A stretch of DNA of 64,000 nt from Clarkia xantiana subsp. parviflora. Lineage: Eukaryota; Streptophyta; Magnoliopsida; Myrtales; Onagraceae. The stretch covers positions 16,698,666 through 16,762,665 of the forward strand of contig JAPTYO010000005.1 in the NCBI GenBank assembly GCA_036873135.1. The letters run 5' to 3'. Both the position numbers and the translations under genes were made by a program. This document shows, piece after piece, positions 41,176 to 51,819 of the stretch (its first letter is position 1; the number at the start of each line of letters is the position of its first letter). Below the pieces are notes generated by a model. The model saw only the letters and a program-made list of their open reading frames with translations, did not search any database and was not told the DNA's origin.

Positions 41176-41892
41176 TGTTGGATCACGGTGGAACTCCGGT
41201 ACGGACTTTGACGGTAATCCTAGCTCCTTAGCTCCACGCAATCCTGCAAGAGGGGATAGACCGGGCGGTGACCCAGAATCCCTCTCCGATGCTTAAATGA
41301 GTATCTCGTATGACTGGCAAGCAGTAATCTCAAAGTGTATTGAATTCAACGTAAGTGTTCTGAGGTGACCTCTTGCCCTTTTATAGGCAAAGAGATGCCT
41401 CAGGTACCTGGTGAACCGTTAGGGGTGGTTAGCCCGTATCCCGCATATCTCGGATGTGATCCCGCCTATCTAGGCCATGATCTCGTGTATCTCGGCCACG
41501 CCCCGCGTATCTCGGCCACGCTCCGTGTATCTTAATCACGTTCCGCGTATCTCGGTCACGCCCCGCGTATCTTGGCCTTATCCTCTGATAACAAGTCCCG
41601 ACTCCTGTCGGGGACTCCAGAGTTGTCTCGTTGTGTCACCGCTCGGGGCCCCTCGTCATCGTGACAGGGCCTATCATTCTCTGGGATTTATCATCGGGGC
41701 CTACTTAAAGGCTTCTCATCGGGAGCTTCCAGCTCAGCTGTCGGGACCGACTCTGTCGGGACCTTTCATCATCGGGACTCCCTTCGTTGGGACCCTTCTC
41801 CTAGGTCATCTTGACCTTCATTTGGGGCCTGGTGGGCCTGTTTGCCGTTTCCTCACCGTTAAAGGGCCTGACGGCTGTAGTCGAACCCATCA
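41176..41892 (-). repeat. Gypsy E1 5' LTR
   Basis: 717 bp partner of 32873-33589; differences by eye include CTCTGG/CTCCGG, GACCGT/GACGGT, GGCGAAG/GGCAAAG, GTGTGTC/GTGTATC and CTCAGGG/CTCTGGG. A long plus-strand reading frame through it is U3 repeat sequence. Confidence 0.95.
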
Positions 41893-42698
41893 AGTAGGAA
41901 AGGGTTTCTCTCCCAGGCTAAGACGGCGTGATTATTTGGCTTGGGGAAATCATTTTACCCCTTTGCCATGCCGTACTGCTATGCTGGCAACTCCGTTAGC
42001 TCTCCACCGGATGGAATGGCGGTGGTTTATATTCATCAAATTAAGGCGGGGCTTCGCTTCCCTTATTGTGCCGAACTTTGAAAGATCTGCAAGTGTTATC
42101 GAATTTCTCCTCTCGAGCTTGCCCCCTCTACTATCCGTGCCTAGGTCGGATATAGAGTGTTGTGTCATCACCAATATTAGGCTTTCTCCCTTCGTCTCTT
42201 TCGATGCTTCTACCGTATCCAGCACGGTGGTGATTCAGGGTTCTATTCCCTAGTGATCTGATACCCCTTGTTGTCCCAGAAGGGGTTCTCGGGATTAGGT
42301 GCTGCTAAGTGGAATAATAAACGTCGGTTCGTCCTTGCTTTCGAGAGTGATAGTGGCCATTGGTAGAAATACTTCTTCCTTGAGGATCATGACGTTTCTT
42401 GGTCCTTGGATACCCCCATGTTGATGGATGCGCGTCCCGACTTTTCCGAGCTTTCCACGTCCGATAAGCAGGCCCTAAAGCTGATATATATTAGGAACAC
42501 GATGGCTTCCTTCGAGTCCGTACATCGCATCTCAGAGGAGGAGCTGTTGGCCACGGGGATTCGAACGACGCCCTCCGTCTTACCTTTGGTATGCAAGCCT
42601 TTGAGTTTTTAATACTTATAACTTTATTGCTTTGTCTTTTATGTTGGTTTCAATATCGACCTTCCCTGTTTCAGGAGAATGGTGATGTTGGTGAGGAC

Positions 42699-43260
42699 AG
42701 TTAGCATATGGTGACATGGCGCCGTAATAGGACCCCGTTAATTAAGGGAATTACCTAATTTAATTAGGTAATTGTCAATTTGGGCTAATTGGGCCAAACC
42801 CAATTAGTAATTGACAAGGGAGGCCCAAAATGGGCCTCCCCCTTAACATGCATAGTTCGGCCGCCCCTTTTATACCACATTGGTTGGAGTTGCCTTTTGG
42901 CAACTCCACCAATACTATATATAGGGGTGTCTGCTAAGGGTTTATTCATTCATTCATAATAACAAGGATCTCCATTGAGAACACTTGTTTCCCTTAGTTA
43001 AATTTCGGCACCATCACATCTGGTCTAAGGTTCCATCTCCGCTGAAGAATCGATCAGAGGTCTTGTTGTGGAGCTACATCGCGTGGGACTTCTTCTAACG
43101 AAGAACTTGCACGTGGGTCCGACCGGAGGATCAGAACTCCCTCCACATCGTTCTTGGGTAGGAAAGCTAAAACGTATGTGTACTAATTCCGTTGCGTAGA
43201 TTAGATTTCTTACTAATACACGTTTAGCATTCCGTAGTATTACGTCCCGGTAATCCAACA
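42699..43260 (+). repeat. Copia C 5' LTR
   Basis: 562 bp, AGTTAGCATATGG (TG start mutated to AG) to CGGTAATCCAACA. TATA box CTATATATAGGGG at 42915. It interrupts the antisense gene of F; presumed target copy AGGAC (42694-42698). Confidence 0.85.
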
Positions 43261-43261
43261 G

Positions 43262-43274
43262 TGGTATCAAAGCC
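43262..43274 (+). promoter_or_regulatory. Copia C primer binding site
   Basis: TGGTATCAAAGCC, one base after the LTR; one mismatch to the initiator tRNA-Met site TGGTATCAGAGC. Confidence 0.88.
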
Positions 43275-43354
43275 AATGTTAGGAGTTCTTAAAATTTTGA
43301 TAAACTGATGTTCTTGATGTTCAGAAAAACCGAATTTTCGATGTTCATGAACAC

Positions 43355-43970
43355 TTTTGGATATCTGTCCAATTCAGGTTCGTATTTACGTTTCGGACCA
43401 CGCAAACACGCTAGGACTACAGAACGGATCCTACTGCAGTCACCCTGGGTCAAAACGGTTTCGGATGCGCGTCGCACCCGAACAATGGACCTCCGGATTG
43501 CTAAGGCAATCCGGACCGGTCCGGATTGTCCGGCAATCGGGTCCGGGTTACCGACTTATACTGCGCGTATACACCTATTTTTTCTATGTACGTGAAGTTA
43601 GCGCGCATATAGCCAATCTTGATGTCGGTAAGCGTTTTCCTGTAAACCAACATCAAACCGGACAAAGTTCTCAGGTTTCCTATAAATAGGGGCCTAGATC
43701 TCCATTTCAACAATTTAACTCGAAACTCTGGAGAATTAGCTATTTGTGCTCTGACCTCTCTCTAAAACTTTCGGAGAGGGCACAACCAGCACCACCCCCC
43801 CTCTCCATGCTGGTTATCGCCTGCTCTGCAGGACCCGGTGTTTAGAAGACTAAGACGGAGATCAGAGTTAGTTCGGGGATCGAGGTGATAGCCAGAGTTA
43901 GTTCGTGGATCGAGGTTCGAGGTCCCTGAAAAACAGTTCGAGATATCCCAAGTGGAAAACAATCTCAACA
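43355..43970 (+). repeat. Element J 5' LTR
   Basis: 616 bp, starting TTTTGGATATCTG (3' copy: TGTTGTATATCTG, so the 5' copy has lost TG) and ending AATCTCAACA. TATA box CCTATAAATAGGGG at 43679. The Gag ATG (43952) lies in U5. Confidence 0.9.
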
Positions 43971-45715
43971 CTTGGCGCCGTCAGCGTGATTCGAACAAGA
44001 AGCTGTTCCATACCGCAAGCTATGACAGACAGACGTACGAAGAAGGCGGGGCAGACAAGCCGAAGCCGACGAGAAGCCAACAAGGAATTTCTCACATTCC
44101 AGATGCAGAGTCTTCCGCCTCCTCCATGACAACCGCAAATGCGCCTTCCGCGCAGCATGGTCCCGACGTCCTAAACGAGGTACCAGTGCACGAGTTCGAG
44201 CAAAGGACGGAAAGGAGCGAAGAGTTCCCATACGGGATGCCAGCTGACGGAGTGCAGCAGCAAGCAAAAGGCGCAGGCAACCTGCCACCAGCCATGATGG
44301 ATGCGCTTGAAGAACTTATCGCATTCACGGAGACTCTAAAGAATCAAGGATACGTCATATCCTCCATGCCAACAAACAGTGTGCCTTCCGCACAACATGG
44401 TCTTGAAGTCCAGAATACGATGTACATTGCATCCCTTTCAGAAAAGATGGCAAGCGTGCACGAGAATTCATACGAGCAAGCAGGGTACGTTGCAAAGACA
44501 GTGCACAAGTCACAGGATGCCGACATGAAGCATGCCGACATAATGGATGCCGTCATGAAGGATGTTGCCATAAAAGATGTCATTGGTGTCTCATCAAAGG
44601 ACAAAGAGCAGAATGTGCACCACAACCCCTTGGTCATAACCACGCAGAAGTCGACAAGAAGTGAACTTGGATCCTCCCACATGCCTGTTGCCACATCCAA
44701 TGCTTTCTTCATGCAAACAAAAAGTGCGCCATTCGCACAGTATGACCAAGGAATCCACAATGCAAAGCACGTTACACCCCCGTTGGGATTTGAGCCTAGG
44801 AAGTATATCAATGAAGAGTTTCCTTACAGGATGCTAGAAGAAGGAGTCCCCCAATATGAAGGTGTCAATCCGTCACCACTTGTCACTCCTACCATGATGG
44901 TCGCGTTCGAAGAGCTGCTTGCATTCCGAAGGATGCAAAGGAACCAAGGATATGCCCCGCCACCACCACCTCCGCCTCCAAACAACGGACAAACCAAGGG
45001 GAAAAGAGCAATGTCCCGAAATACAAGTCATCAAGACACACCACACCAAGGAATAGGGGGGCAATACACGGAAGGTACCTTCCAGTACCGACAAACAAGG
45101 CAAGGAGTTGCGCGCTCATACAACCCGTATATGATAGCACAACACCAAGAAGAGACATGGAGACAACCTCCAACCTCTCGCTCAAAAATGCACAAGGAAG
45201 GTTCCTCCACGAGGACAAGCCAAGACGACGCTGACATCCGTCTCAAAGAGAGACGGAGGAAACCTGTTGATAACGATGACGTCTCAATCGTGGGACTTAC
45301 AACAAGAACCTTGAAAGCAATAATTGAGGAAAAGATGTACGCTTCCTGGGAAAAGAGACAACAAAAACAAAAGAGGTCGTTCCAGTCTGACATCCAAAGG
45401 CTCAAAGAGACCAATCTCGCCAAATGTGTTCTATTGAACACACCGCTATCTTTCATCTTGAATGAAATGAAGGAGACCAAGCTTTGGAAAAAGCCCTCTA
45501 AATTCCGCAAAGGCCCATTGGGAAAAGATGAAGGCAAATGGTGTGAAAATCACGAAGTGTATGGCCACGAGACGGACAGCTGTGTCAACCTAAGATTCCA
45601 TGTAAACAGCTTCATCTTAAAAGGAGAAATGAATAAGGATATCGACCAAAGCAATAAGCGTAAAAAAAATCTCATGGTGAGTCTTCAGGAAAAGGTAGAG
45701 GAAAAGAAAAGGTGA
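43952..45715 (+). CDS. Element J Gag-like protein lacking capsid domain
   Basis: 587 codons, uninterrupted. The ATG lies in U5 of the LTR and the frame reads through the primer site; a later in-frame ATG at residue 59 is an alternative start. Two related blocks, residues about 50-135 and 242-335, share NAPSAQHG / SAPFAQYD, EEFPYGMPADGV / EEFPYRMLEEGV and ALEELIAFTETLKNQGY / AFEELLAFRRMQRNQGY; a third partial copy is at 138-157. A poly-Pro run (336-343) and a Gln/Arg-rich region follow. Residues 449-463 (TTRTLKAIIEEKMY) match the TPEEIEAMITRKL entry of H Gag, but the capsid blocks (GDP.EHI, FPNTL..A..WF, SYYTRF, AFIRNF) are absent; the chain goes on to LNTPLSFILNEMKETKLW (495-512) and CHHC motif WCENHEVYGHETDSC (530-544). 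It should bind RNA but not build a particle alone. Confidence 0.85.
   Translation: MENNLNTWRRQRDSNKKLFHTASYDRQTYEEGGADKPKPTRSQQGISHIPDAESSASSMTTANAPSAQHGPDVLNEVPVHEFEQRTERSEEFPYGMPADGVQQQAKGAGNLPPAMMDALEELIAFTETLKNQGYVISSMPTNSVPSAQHGLEVQNTMYIASLSEKMASVHENSYEQAGYVAKTVHKSQDADMKHADIMDAVMKDVAIKDVIGVSSKDKEQNVHHNPLVITTQKSTRSELGSSHMPVATSNAFFMQTKSAPFAQYDQGIHNAKHVTPPLGFEPRKYINEEFPYRMLEEGVPQYEGVNPSPLVTPTMMVAFEELLAFRRMQRNQGYAPPPPPPPPNNGQTKGKRAMSRNTSHQDTPHQGIGGQYTEGTFQYRQTRQGVARSYNPYMIAQHQEETWRQPPTSRSKMHKEGSSTRTSQDDADIRLKERRRKPVDNDDVSIVGLTTRTLKAIIEEKMYASWEKRQQKQKRSFQSDIQRLKETNLAKCVLLNTPLSFILNEMKETKLWKKPSKFRKGPLGKDEGKWCENHEVYGHETDSCVNLRFHVNSFILKGEMNKDIDQSNKRKKNLMVSLQEKVEEKKR
43973..43999 (+). promoter_or_regulatory. 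Element J primer binding site
   Basis: TGGCGCCGTCAGCGTGATTC then GAACAAG, two bases after the LTR. The first nine bases match the common gypsy site and GATTCGAAC reads as a tRNA T-arm in reverse, so pairing with a tRNA 3' end could extend over 24 bases. Confidence 0.7.
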
Positions 45716-45900
45716 ATGATAATCCACCTCTCGCGAAGCGTGGAAAAAACAACGTCATTCACGGAACCAATTATGACGACTTCTACAGTCCTTGGGGCAC
45801 TAAGCTGGAAGAAACAAATGTCAAACTCCCGGAAAACAAGCTTCCCCGTCCACTGGAGCCAATGACTGCCTTCCTTGGCAAGAATGTTGAAGAACGGTAG
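45716..45900 (+). pseudogene. Element J protease-entry remnant
   Basis: In another frame, right after the Gag stop: NPPLAKRGKNNVIHGTNYDD, the same entry as PPPNKRGVINMIHGG in H. Then KLPRPLEPMTAFLGKNVEER and a stop at 45898. The DGGSS active site and everything after it are missing. Confidence 0.7.
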
Positions 45901-46504
45901 AAGCACCATAAAACTGGGGGGCATAACACCAACATTTGTTCATCCCGAAGGGTGGAGATTGAAGAGCTTAACACGCTAGATGCACTGAGGAACTATGTGG
46001 TACGTGGCAGAATCAACATGCCGACAAGTCACCTATGAAGACATCAAACACATCATCAATCCCTTTATCTCCTTTTTTGCATATCTACTTTAAAGTCTTT
46101 TTAGATTAAGTACTACTTATGCTTATTAGCCTTAGTACTTTTCAAAAAAGAGCGATCAGTTGACGCCTTCATGTAATCCGTTGTATGAACGCCAAAATAT
46201 CTAATGAAGGATAAATCTACTTTCGTAGGTACCTTATTGCACTATGCTCATTACTTTGGAATAAAACCAAAAGCAACGCACATATTGATCGCGTCAACAA
46301 CACAAGCTGTCGCACTAGGAACAACAAACGGCTTAGGCCATATAACATCCATATGTCTGTTATCAACACCAAGCATCGCCCTTAAAAGACGATATCTCCT
46401 ACTTAAACAAGGTCCAGGTAACACAAGTTATTGCCAAAGGTAAACTCAGGTATGAGATAACAACTTCACAACAACACTACTATGAATAAAGCAGACCACT
46501 CAAG
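45901..46504 (+). other. Element J non-coding region, first part
   Basis: About 600 bp with no protein beyond a short EELNTLDALRNYVV-like trace near 45964. The solo LTR interrupts it at 46510. Confidence 0.5.
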
Positions 46505-46509
46505 TAGGA

Positions 46510-48022
46510 TGTAAACACTCGATTTTGACCCGGACGTAACGACGTTACACATGATACGTCAAATTCCGGACGCGTCAAGCCACAAAGTCTCCAAAGATGC
46601 TCAAGGGCACATTAGGGAAATTATTATAAAATATATTTTAAATTATTTCGAATTTATTTAATATTTTTAGAATTTTTAAAATATATATATAATAATTAGT
46701 TTTTTTTTATTTTAGAAAATTTTCTGTAAGATATTTATCTCCAGATATTATTTTTTATTAAAAAAAATAATTATCCGTAAAGATAAATATCCTTAGGAAT
46801 ATTCTCTAGAATAATTATCTGTTATAATTTTTTATTTAAATTTTATCTGTAATCTAGACTAGGTTTTTAGTATAAATAGGGGTCTAGGTTACATTGTAAA
46901 CACACAGTAAACACATCAGAAAATAATAAGACTACTTTCCTCGGGATCCATGCAAATTTTGTCCTTTTGTGCTTTTATCAAAAATAAAAATAAAAAAAAT
47001 ATTTTCCGGCCACAAACCACCACCGTTAGCCAGATCCGCCACCCCGCCTAGGTCCTCAGCCGCCACGACTTCATCCCGCTGACTGTCCGCCGTCCATCCT
47101 CAGCCACCACGACCCAATCCCGCCGACCGTCCGCTGCTGCTGCTGCCGTCGTCGCGCTCGCCGTTCGCTGCTGCTGCTGCCACCGTCGAGTGCTACTACC
47201 ACCATCCGCTGCTACTGCCACCGTCCGCTGCTGCCTCTGTCGCCGTCGCGCACGCCGTCCGCTGCTGCTGCCGGTGTCTGCTGCTGCTGCTGCTGTCGGT
47301 GTCTGCTGCTTCTGCTGCCGCCGTGCCTGTCCGTCGCGACCCCGCCGCCGTCCTGCCGGAGCCAATCTCAGCTGCAGGTGAGAAACCCCGCTGCTGTTAA
47401 ATTATTTTTAATTTAATTTTTATTTATTTATTTATTTTTAATATTTGGTTATTAGGTTTTCTGTTTTAAATTATTATTATTATTATATTATAATTAATTA
47501 AAAATTAAAAAGTAATTAGTTAGATTTAATTAATAGCTTAGATGTAATTGGTAAAATTTAATTAGTAATTTAATTGTAATTGACTAATTTTAATTTAATA
47601 GCATGTTGAGAGGTTTTTTTTAGTATTTTAGATTTCATTTTTAACTAGGAGTTATAGGTTATGATTAACGTTTTAGATTTGGGATTATATCTGATTAGAA
47701 TTTTTTATGATGAAATTTGATTAATTTTGACGTTTTTTAGATTAATTGGGCGTAAATTATGTAAATGATGAAATTGGCAAATTAAGTAAATTGAGTACCG
47801 AAAGGACGTAATTAAAAATTATATTTTTAATTCGTAATAGAACCCCCAAATTCGAACTTCAGATCGTAGACCGATTCTATACCTAGGTGTTTAATCTATT
47901 ATTCGCTTAGGTGATTTAGGATTCTAGCTAGCCTTACAATTAACTAGTGGCGACTCTTTCAAAGTTGCACCTTTTCAAAACGTAAATCGCCGTAGGTTAG
48001 ATTCAGGTCTGACAATTTGACA
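46510..48022 (+). mobile_element. Solo LTR of a large gypsy element inside J
   Basis: 1513 bp from TGTAAACACTCGATTTTGAC to CAATTTGACA with a perfect target duplication TAGGA (46505-46509 and 48023-48027). TATA box GTATAAATAGGGG at 46870. A CTG/CCG-rich, Ser/Ala/Arg-coding-looking stretch (47030-47370) and an AT-rich second half. Near its end TAGTGGCGACTC resembles the tRNA-Arg primer motif found after Ogre-type LTRs, so an alternative end near 47947 is possible, but the TSD supports 48022. No internal region. Confidence 0.78.
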
Positions 48023-48027
48023 TAGGA

Positions 48028-50560
48028 CAACTTCTCAGGGTAGCCTGGTTTAGTCAAAACAGAATCTAAGCTGAACGGAATAGACTAGTCGCGGATAGTC
48101 TGATCCACTCATATTGGCATTGCAGGCGATAGAGCCATATGAAGAGATTTATAACTCCATTCCATTCCTTAACCAATATATATCTCAAAGTATTGCGACT
48201 AATTTGAGACAGGTTATACGTACATCCAAGAGATATCTCAATGACACATCTTATCTGGAGAACAACACTAGGAGGAGCTGTATGCAACACTCTCTGGAAT
48301 TCTCTATCTATGGACATTCTACTTAGGCATCTAAGCCGAGTAATGTCACGTATATATCATTTGCATCATCACAACAAGTCTCTAACTCACGACATCTCAG
48401 CGAATTTTCTACTCAAACATCAGCTCTTCCCTTGGAAACAATACAAATCAACGATCATATATACGTATGTGCATCATACTAAGGAAGCATCGTCACGTAT
48501 CGACTAAAGGATGCATACAGAAATGCATAGTCTCTCCTTGTACGTACAATTCACAAACACATACAGTGATGGGTACTTGAAAAACTCCGCTCCTGACATA
48601 TCCGCACTTATCACATCTGCACTAAGGGAAGTTTCCTACATAACGAAGGGATCCTCGTATCAGATTCCTTTACTCTATTTATTTTATGCATTAGTTTAAA
48701 AGAAATTCATAACTCCATATTTTTACAAACTTACAAACATTGCAACTATCTGACAAAGTGTAACATTGTTCGTAGGTACATACTACACTATGATTACTAC
48801 ATTGGAATTGCGCCAGGTAGCAACCTATGCGCATTATATCTACTTCAACAATACAAGCTTAGCATTATATTCAAGGAAGGACTTATGGCTTACAATGCCA
48901 ACATATCTATTATCTACACCAACAAGGAGTTTATTTTTCCATCTATAACGACGTTTATCTCAAGAAGATGTCAGCAACACAAAGCCATCGCGCTATGTGC
49001 ACAATCAACTTATATGTGGCAATGACAACTTGCGGATTATCTACAAAAGGAACTTATAAAAATTCTCTACTCAAGTTGACGACTATTCCAAAGGCGTCAA
49101 CAACAAGCAATATCTTGGATAAACACCAAGATTCACTATCAAAAGTAGCATGCTGTGGTATCCTCTTTGTAAGGGCAAGCCCCGTGTTTACTCCTAAAAA
49201 ATGGCATGCTGCGAAATGCTCTTAGAAGCAAATACTCATGTTCATAGCCATTCCCTGCATACAAACCAGGATGCGGCACTTAGGTGGAACTGATCACCCC
49301 ATCGTGGCGGAAGTCCTCTTGTTAGATGACAACCCCACATATCTACAAAGAATGTATATCCCTCTTAAGGGTTCATACGCCATGAAGTTACATTCCTTTT
49401 TAGGATGGCTTCATGTATACTCAAACTATACATATCCTCTTAAGGATGCAGACATAAGGAAGACCCCCTTAAATGGGTAGGCTTCATTCAAAAACGCTAG
49501 TAGGAGCACACCCTGTTTGAAAAACTCATTAAACTTACAAGTCGAGTCTTGTACAACGTCGCCTTAGAGTGGAACTAAGAGACGGTATAAACTTAAATCT
49601 TGCTTCGTCAAGATGACACTGCTACATGTCAAGTGCATGTGCCAAGTGCCTGTGCCGAATATATTACTATCTACAATGCTACAAGTACCAAGTGTACTTA
49701 TCTTGCCATGCCTTGGAATCTAACCAAGAGGGGCGCTCATAACACTCAACAATGTGCGACATACAGTCGCAACTATGGACACCATGCTCATCATCTAAGG
49801 ATATATATTTTATTATGCAAGTCTAGTATATACGGACGATGAGGATAACTCAAGGGTTCAACATGCTGGAAGCAGGAAACTTAATACCAACCAGGAGTGC
49901 GATATAACTCTTCAACATGGGCGCGACAAGCAGCAATGCATGCATCAAAATCAGCCATATTCAAGTTCAAAACTTCAAGTGGGAAGAAGTAAACAATGCT
50001 TACCTCAATGGGAGGAACGCTTCTTCTTGGGCCGGTCCCTCGACCGGGGGGCAGAAGACGCCACCGCACGACCCTCAACTATATTCCCTTTATTGCAAGA
50101 AGGAGTTGGCACGGTCGCACTCGGCATAGAGAACTAAGAATCGCTCGAGGAACGCGCCCCTGAGACGGATCTTTTGAATTGTGTTAAAGCCAGGAAAAAA
50201 ACAACTTGGAGGTACCTTACTCACAAGTGCTTTACTGCAACCATGTCTGGAAACTCTAGAGTAGCGGGGGCAATGGGGCGGACATCTTTTCCAATAAGCG
50301 AATTACCATGTACATCGGCTGTCTGCAAATATGAGCTTTCTCCATCAGTCCGACCTACATTGCAGCATGGTACAAGTTATAAAGATCATCAACATACCAA
50401 ATCTTCGGAAGGAAGTATATGAATACCGACATCAATTAATCAAGCAAAGACGTCAATATCTACACTTGGTGTATTGTTTAGCTACTTAACCATGTCGACA
50501 TCCGGACATAGAGTTATTCGCAGAATGGGAATAATGGACTTACTCATGATAACAAAGACG
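48028..50560 (+). other. Element J non-coding region, second part
   Basis: 2.5 kb without coding sequence on either strand. It is rich in short diffuse repeats (TATCTAC, ACAAC.A, CATATA). A run CCGGTCCCTCGACCGGG at 50032 is a small hairpin. Nothing recognisable as pol. Confidence 0.55.
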
Positions 50561-51265
50561 AGATATTGTCTAAGTGTTTTACTATGACAGCCGACGACAT
50601 GCACCATATCTCTACATCAAGTCTATGGATACAGCGCGCATAAGCAATGGATATAGAAAAGATTCTAAGTGTGGGGGCAAGTGCACGCATACAAGCGTAT
50701 ACATACGAGCATGCGAATACAGCTGTCGACATATGGCAAGGTGTCGACTATCAAGTGATATTTTCTAGGTATTCCACTATGTCAGCAATCGACATATAAC
50801 AAGGTGTCGACCATCAAGGAATATTTTCTAAGTGTTTTGCTCAGGATAACAGTCAGCATATTGCAAGCGATCAGCATGCTACTACGTGTCAACATACAAC
50901 AAACCGTCAGCATACTATCAAATATTTATGTTCGACAAGGTGCCGGCATGTAGCAAATATATGGCTGAAATATTTTCTAGTATTTCACTTACGACATGGG
51001 ACTATATGCAACAAGAAATCAACCGTCAAAAAATATTGTCTAAGTATTTCTTTGATGTTAACAATCAACAAGCGGCATTGAATCAACTATCTAGGAGCGT
51101 TCCCAAAGTATACTAGCATGACGATGGATAATGTACATCAAGTGGCTAACATCAACTACTACGAAATATTTTCTAAGTGTTTCTATGCCGGCGGTCGACA
51201 AGAATCATATGACTACATCAATGGTAACAAGCACTAGATATTATTGAAATATTTTCTAAGTGTTT
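50561..51265 (+). repeat. Element J interspersed motif GAAATATTTTCTAAGTGTTT
   Basis: Seven to eight copies near 50561, 50661 (partial), 50757, 50820, 50967, 51030, 51164 and 51246, spaced about 63 to 200 bp, separated by GTCAGCATA.AACAA and GTCGAC-containing spacers. This corresponds in position to the 3'-region arrays of H and E1. Confidence 0.75.
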
Positions 51266-51805
51266 TAGCATGCTTGCAGACAGGGACCAAGGATCAATAC
51301 ATGATGCTCAACATACATTGCCTATGCTATCATCACCAACATACAACCATTGACGGCCATGTATGTACAACTACCGGTCATCAATATCGAGCATACTAAA
51401 ACAACGGATAAGGCATGGAGCAACATGTTGGCAATGAATGCTATGCATAAGGGAAGTATAACAATTCATTTACACTTTTCTAAAATTTTCAGCACTTAAG
51501 AAAAATTTTGGCCGATTTGAGGCTAAGTATCCTAATGCATTTCATCAAACACCTTGTATGCATGTTAAGGTGACCACTCCAAATTCACACCTCCATGAGT
51601 TCCATCTTCAACAAGCAAGGAGAGCTTCTTGGAAACTTATTAAGGGAAGGATATTGTGTACGAACATCGGAAAAGTAGAAATGGATGACTCTGTGCTTCA
51701 CGCACTCGATTGAAAAACAAGTCACCCCTGAGGTCAGTGCCGAACCTAAATTGGACGAATATCCTATCTTAAATAGAGTCAAGCATGGGTTTTGAACCGC
51801 AACTT

Positions 51806-51819
51806 GACTCGGGGGCAAG
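51806..51819 (+). promoter_or_regulatory. Element J polypurine tract
   Basis: GACTCGGGGGCAAG directly before the 3' LTR; nearly the same as in H (GACTCGGGGGCATG) and D (GACTCGGGGGAAAA), which ties J to the same group. Confidence 0.8.

Larger units (their letters stand above)
32873..41892 (-). mobile_element. Gypsy E1, full-length Tat element
   Basis: 9020 bp. LTRs 32873-33589 and 41176-41892 are both 717 bp and differ at about nine sites by eye. Perfect target duplication AGTAG (32868-32872 and 41893-41897). Minus-strand order: primer site, gag, protease, RT, RNase H, archaeal-type RNase H, integrase, tandem array, antisense two-exon gene, 3' LTR. The second RNase H before integrase is diagnostic of the Tat lineage. 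About eight in-frame stops and a mutated RT active site make it non-autonomous despite its young LTRs. Confidence 0.95.
30419..42698 (-). mobile_element. Tat element F, split by E1 and cut by copia C
   Basis: 3' LTR (30419-31167), polypurine tract and the antisense gene region, interrupted by E1 (32873-41892) and resuming at 41893. At 42698 it is cut by the 5' LTR of copia C; its gag-pol and 5' LTR would lie beyond C, outside the window. Removing E1 and one AGTAG copy rejoins the antisense coding frame (NLLS then RKGF). Confidence 0.78.
32614..42698 (+). pseudogene. Element F antisense gene, Transposase_28-like, split by E1
   Basis: Plus strand, parts 32614-32872 and 41893-42698. Begins ATGA/GTAAG as in H. 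Blocks SDSDSEVELRPILEDELDF and EVYSKNLLS precede E1; after it come RKGFLSQAKTA, then PPDGMAVVYIHQIKAGLRFP and RISPLELAPSTIRA, which align with H residues 45-100. A later stretch (42418-42588, PDFSELSTSDKQALKLIYIR) ends at a GT-AG intron (42589-42674), and an exon beginning GENGD is cut by copia C at 42698. At least four in-frame stops, so it is dead. Its exon layout in the first 250 bases is unsettled. Confidence 0.72.

Noticed and set aside
44092..45537. Several minus-strand ORFs opposite J Gag
   Set aside because: Shadows of the long sense frame; no splice-consistent antisense gene as in H.
47048..47381. Ala/Arg/Ser-rich ORFs on both strands
   Set aside because: Triplet-repeat, GC-rich LTR sequence gives open frames in several phases; no domain.
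48114..50422. Small plus-strand ORFs (60-88 codons) in the J non-coding region
   Set aside because: No similarity to each other or to known families, no splice-consistent joining; expected by chance in this composition.
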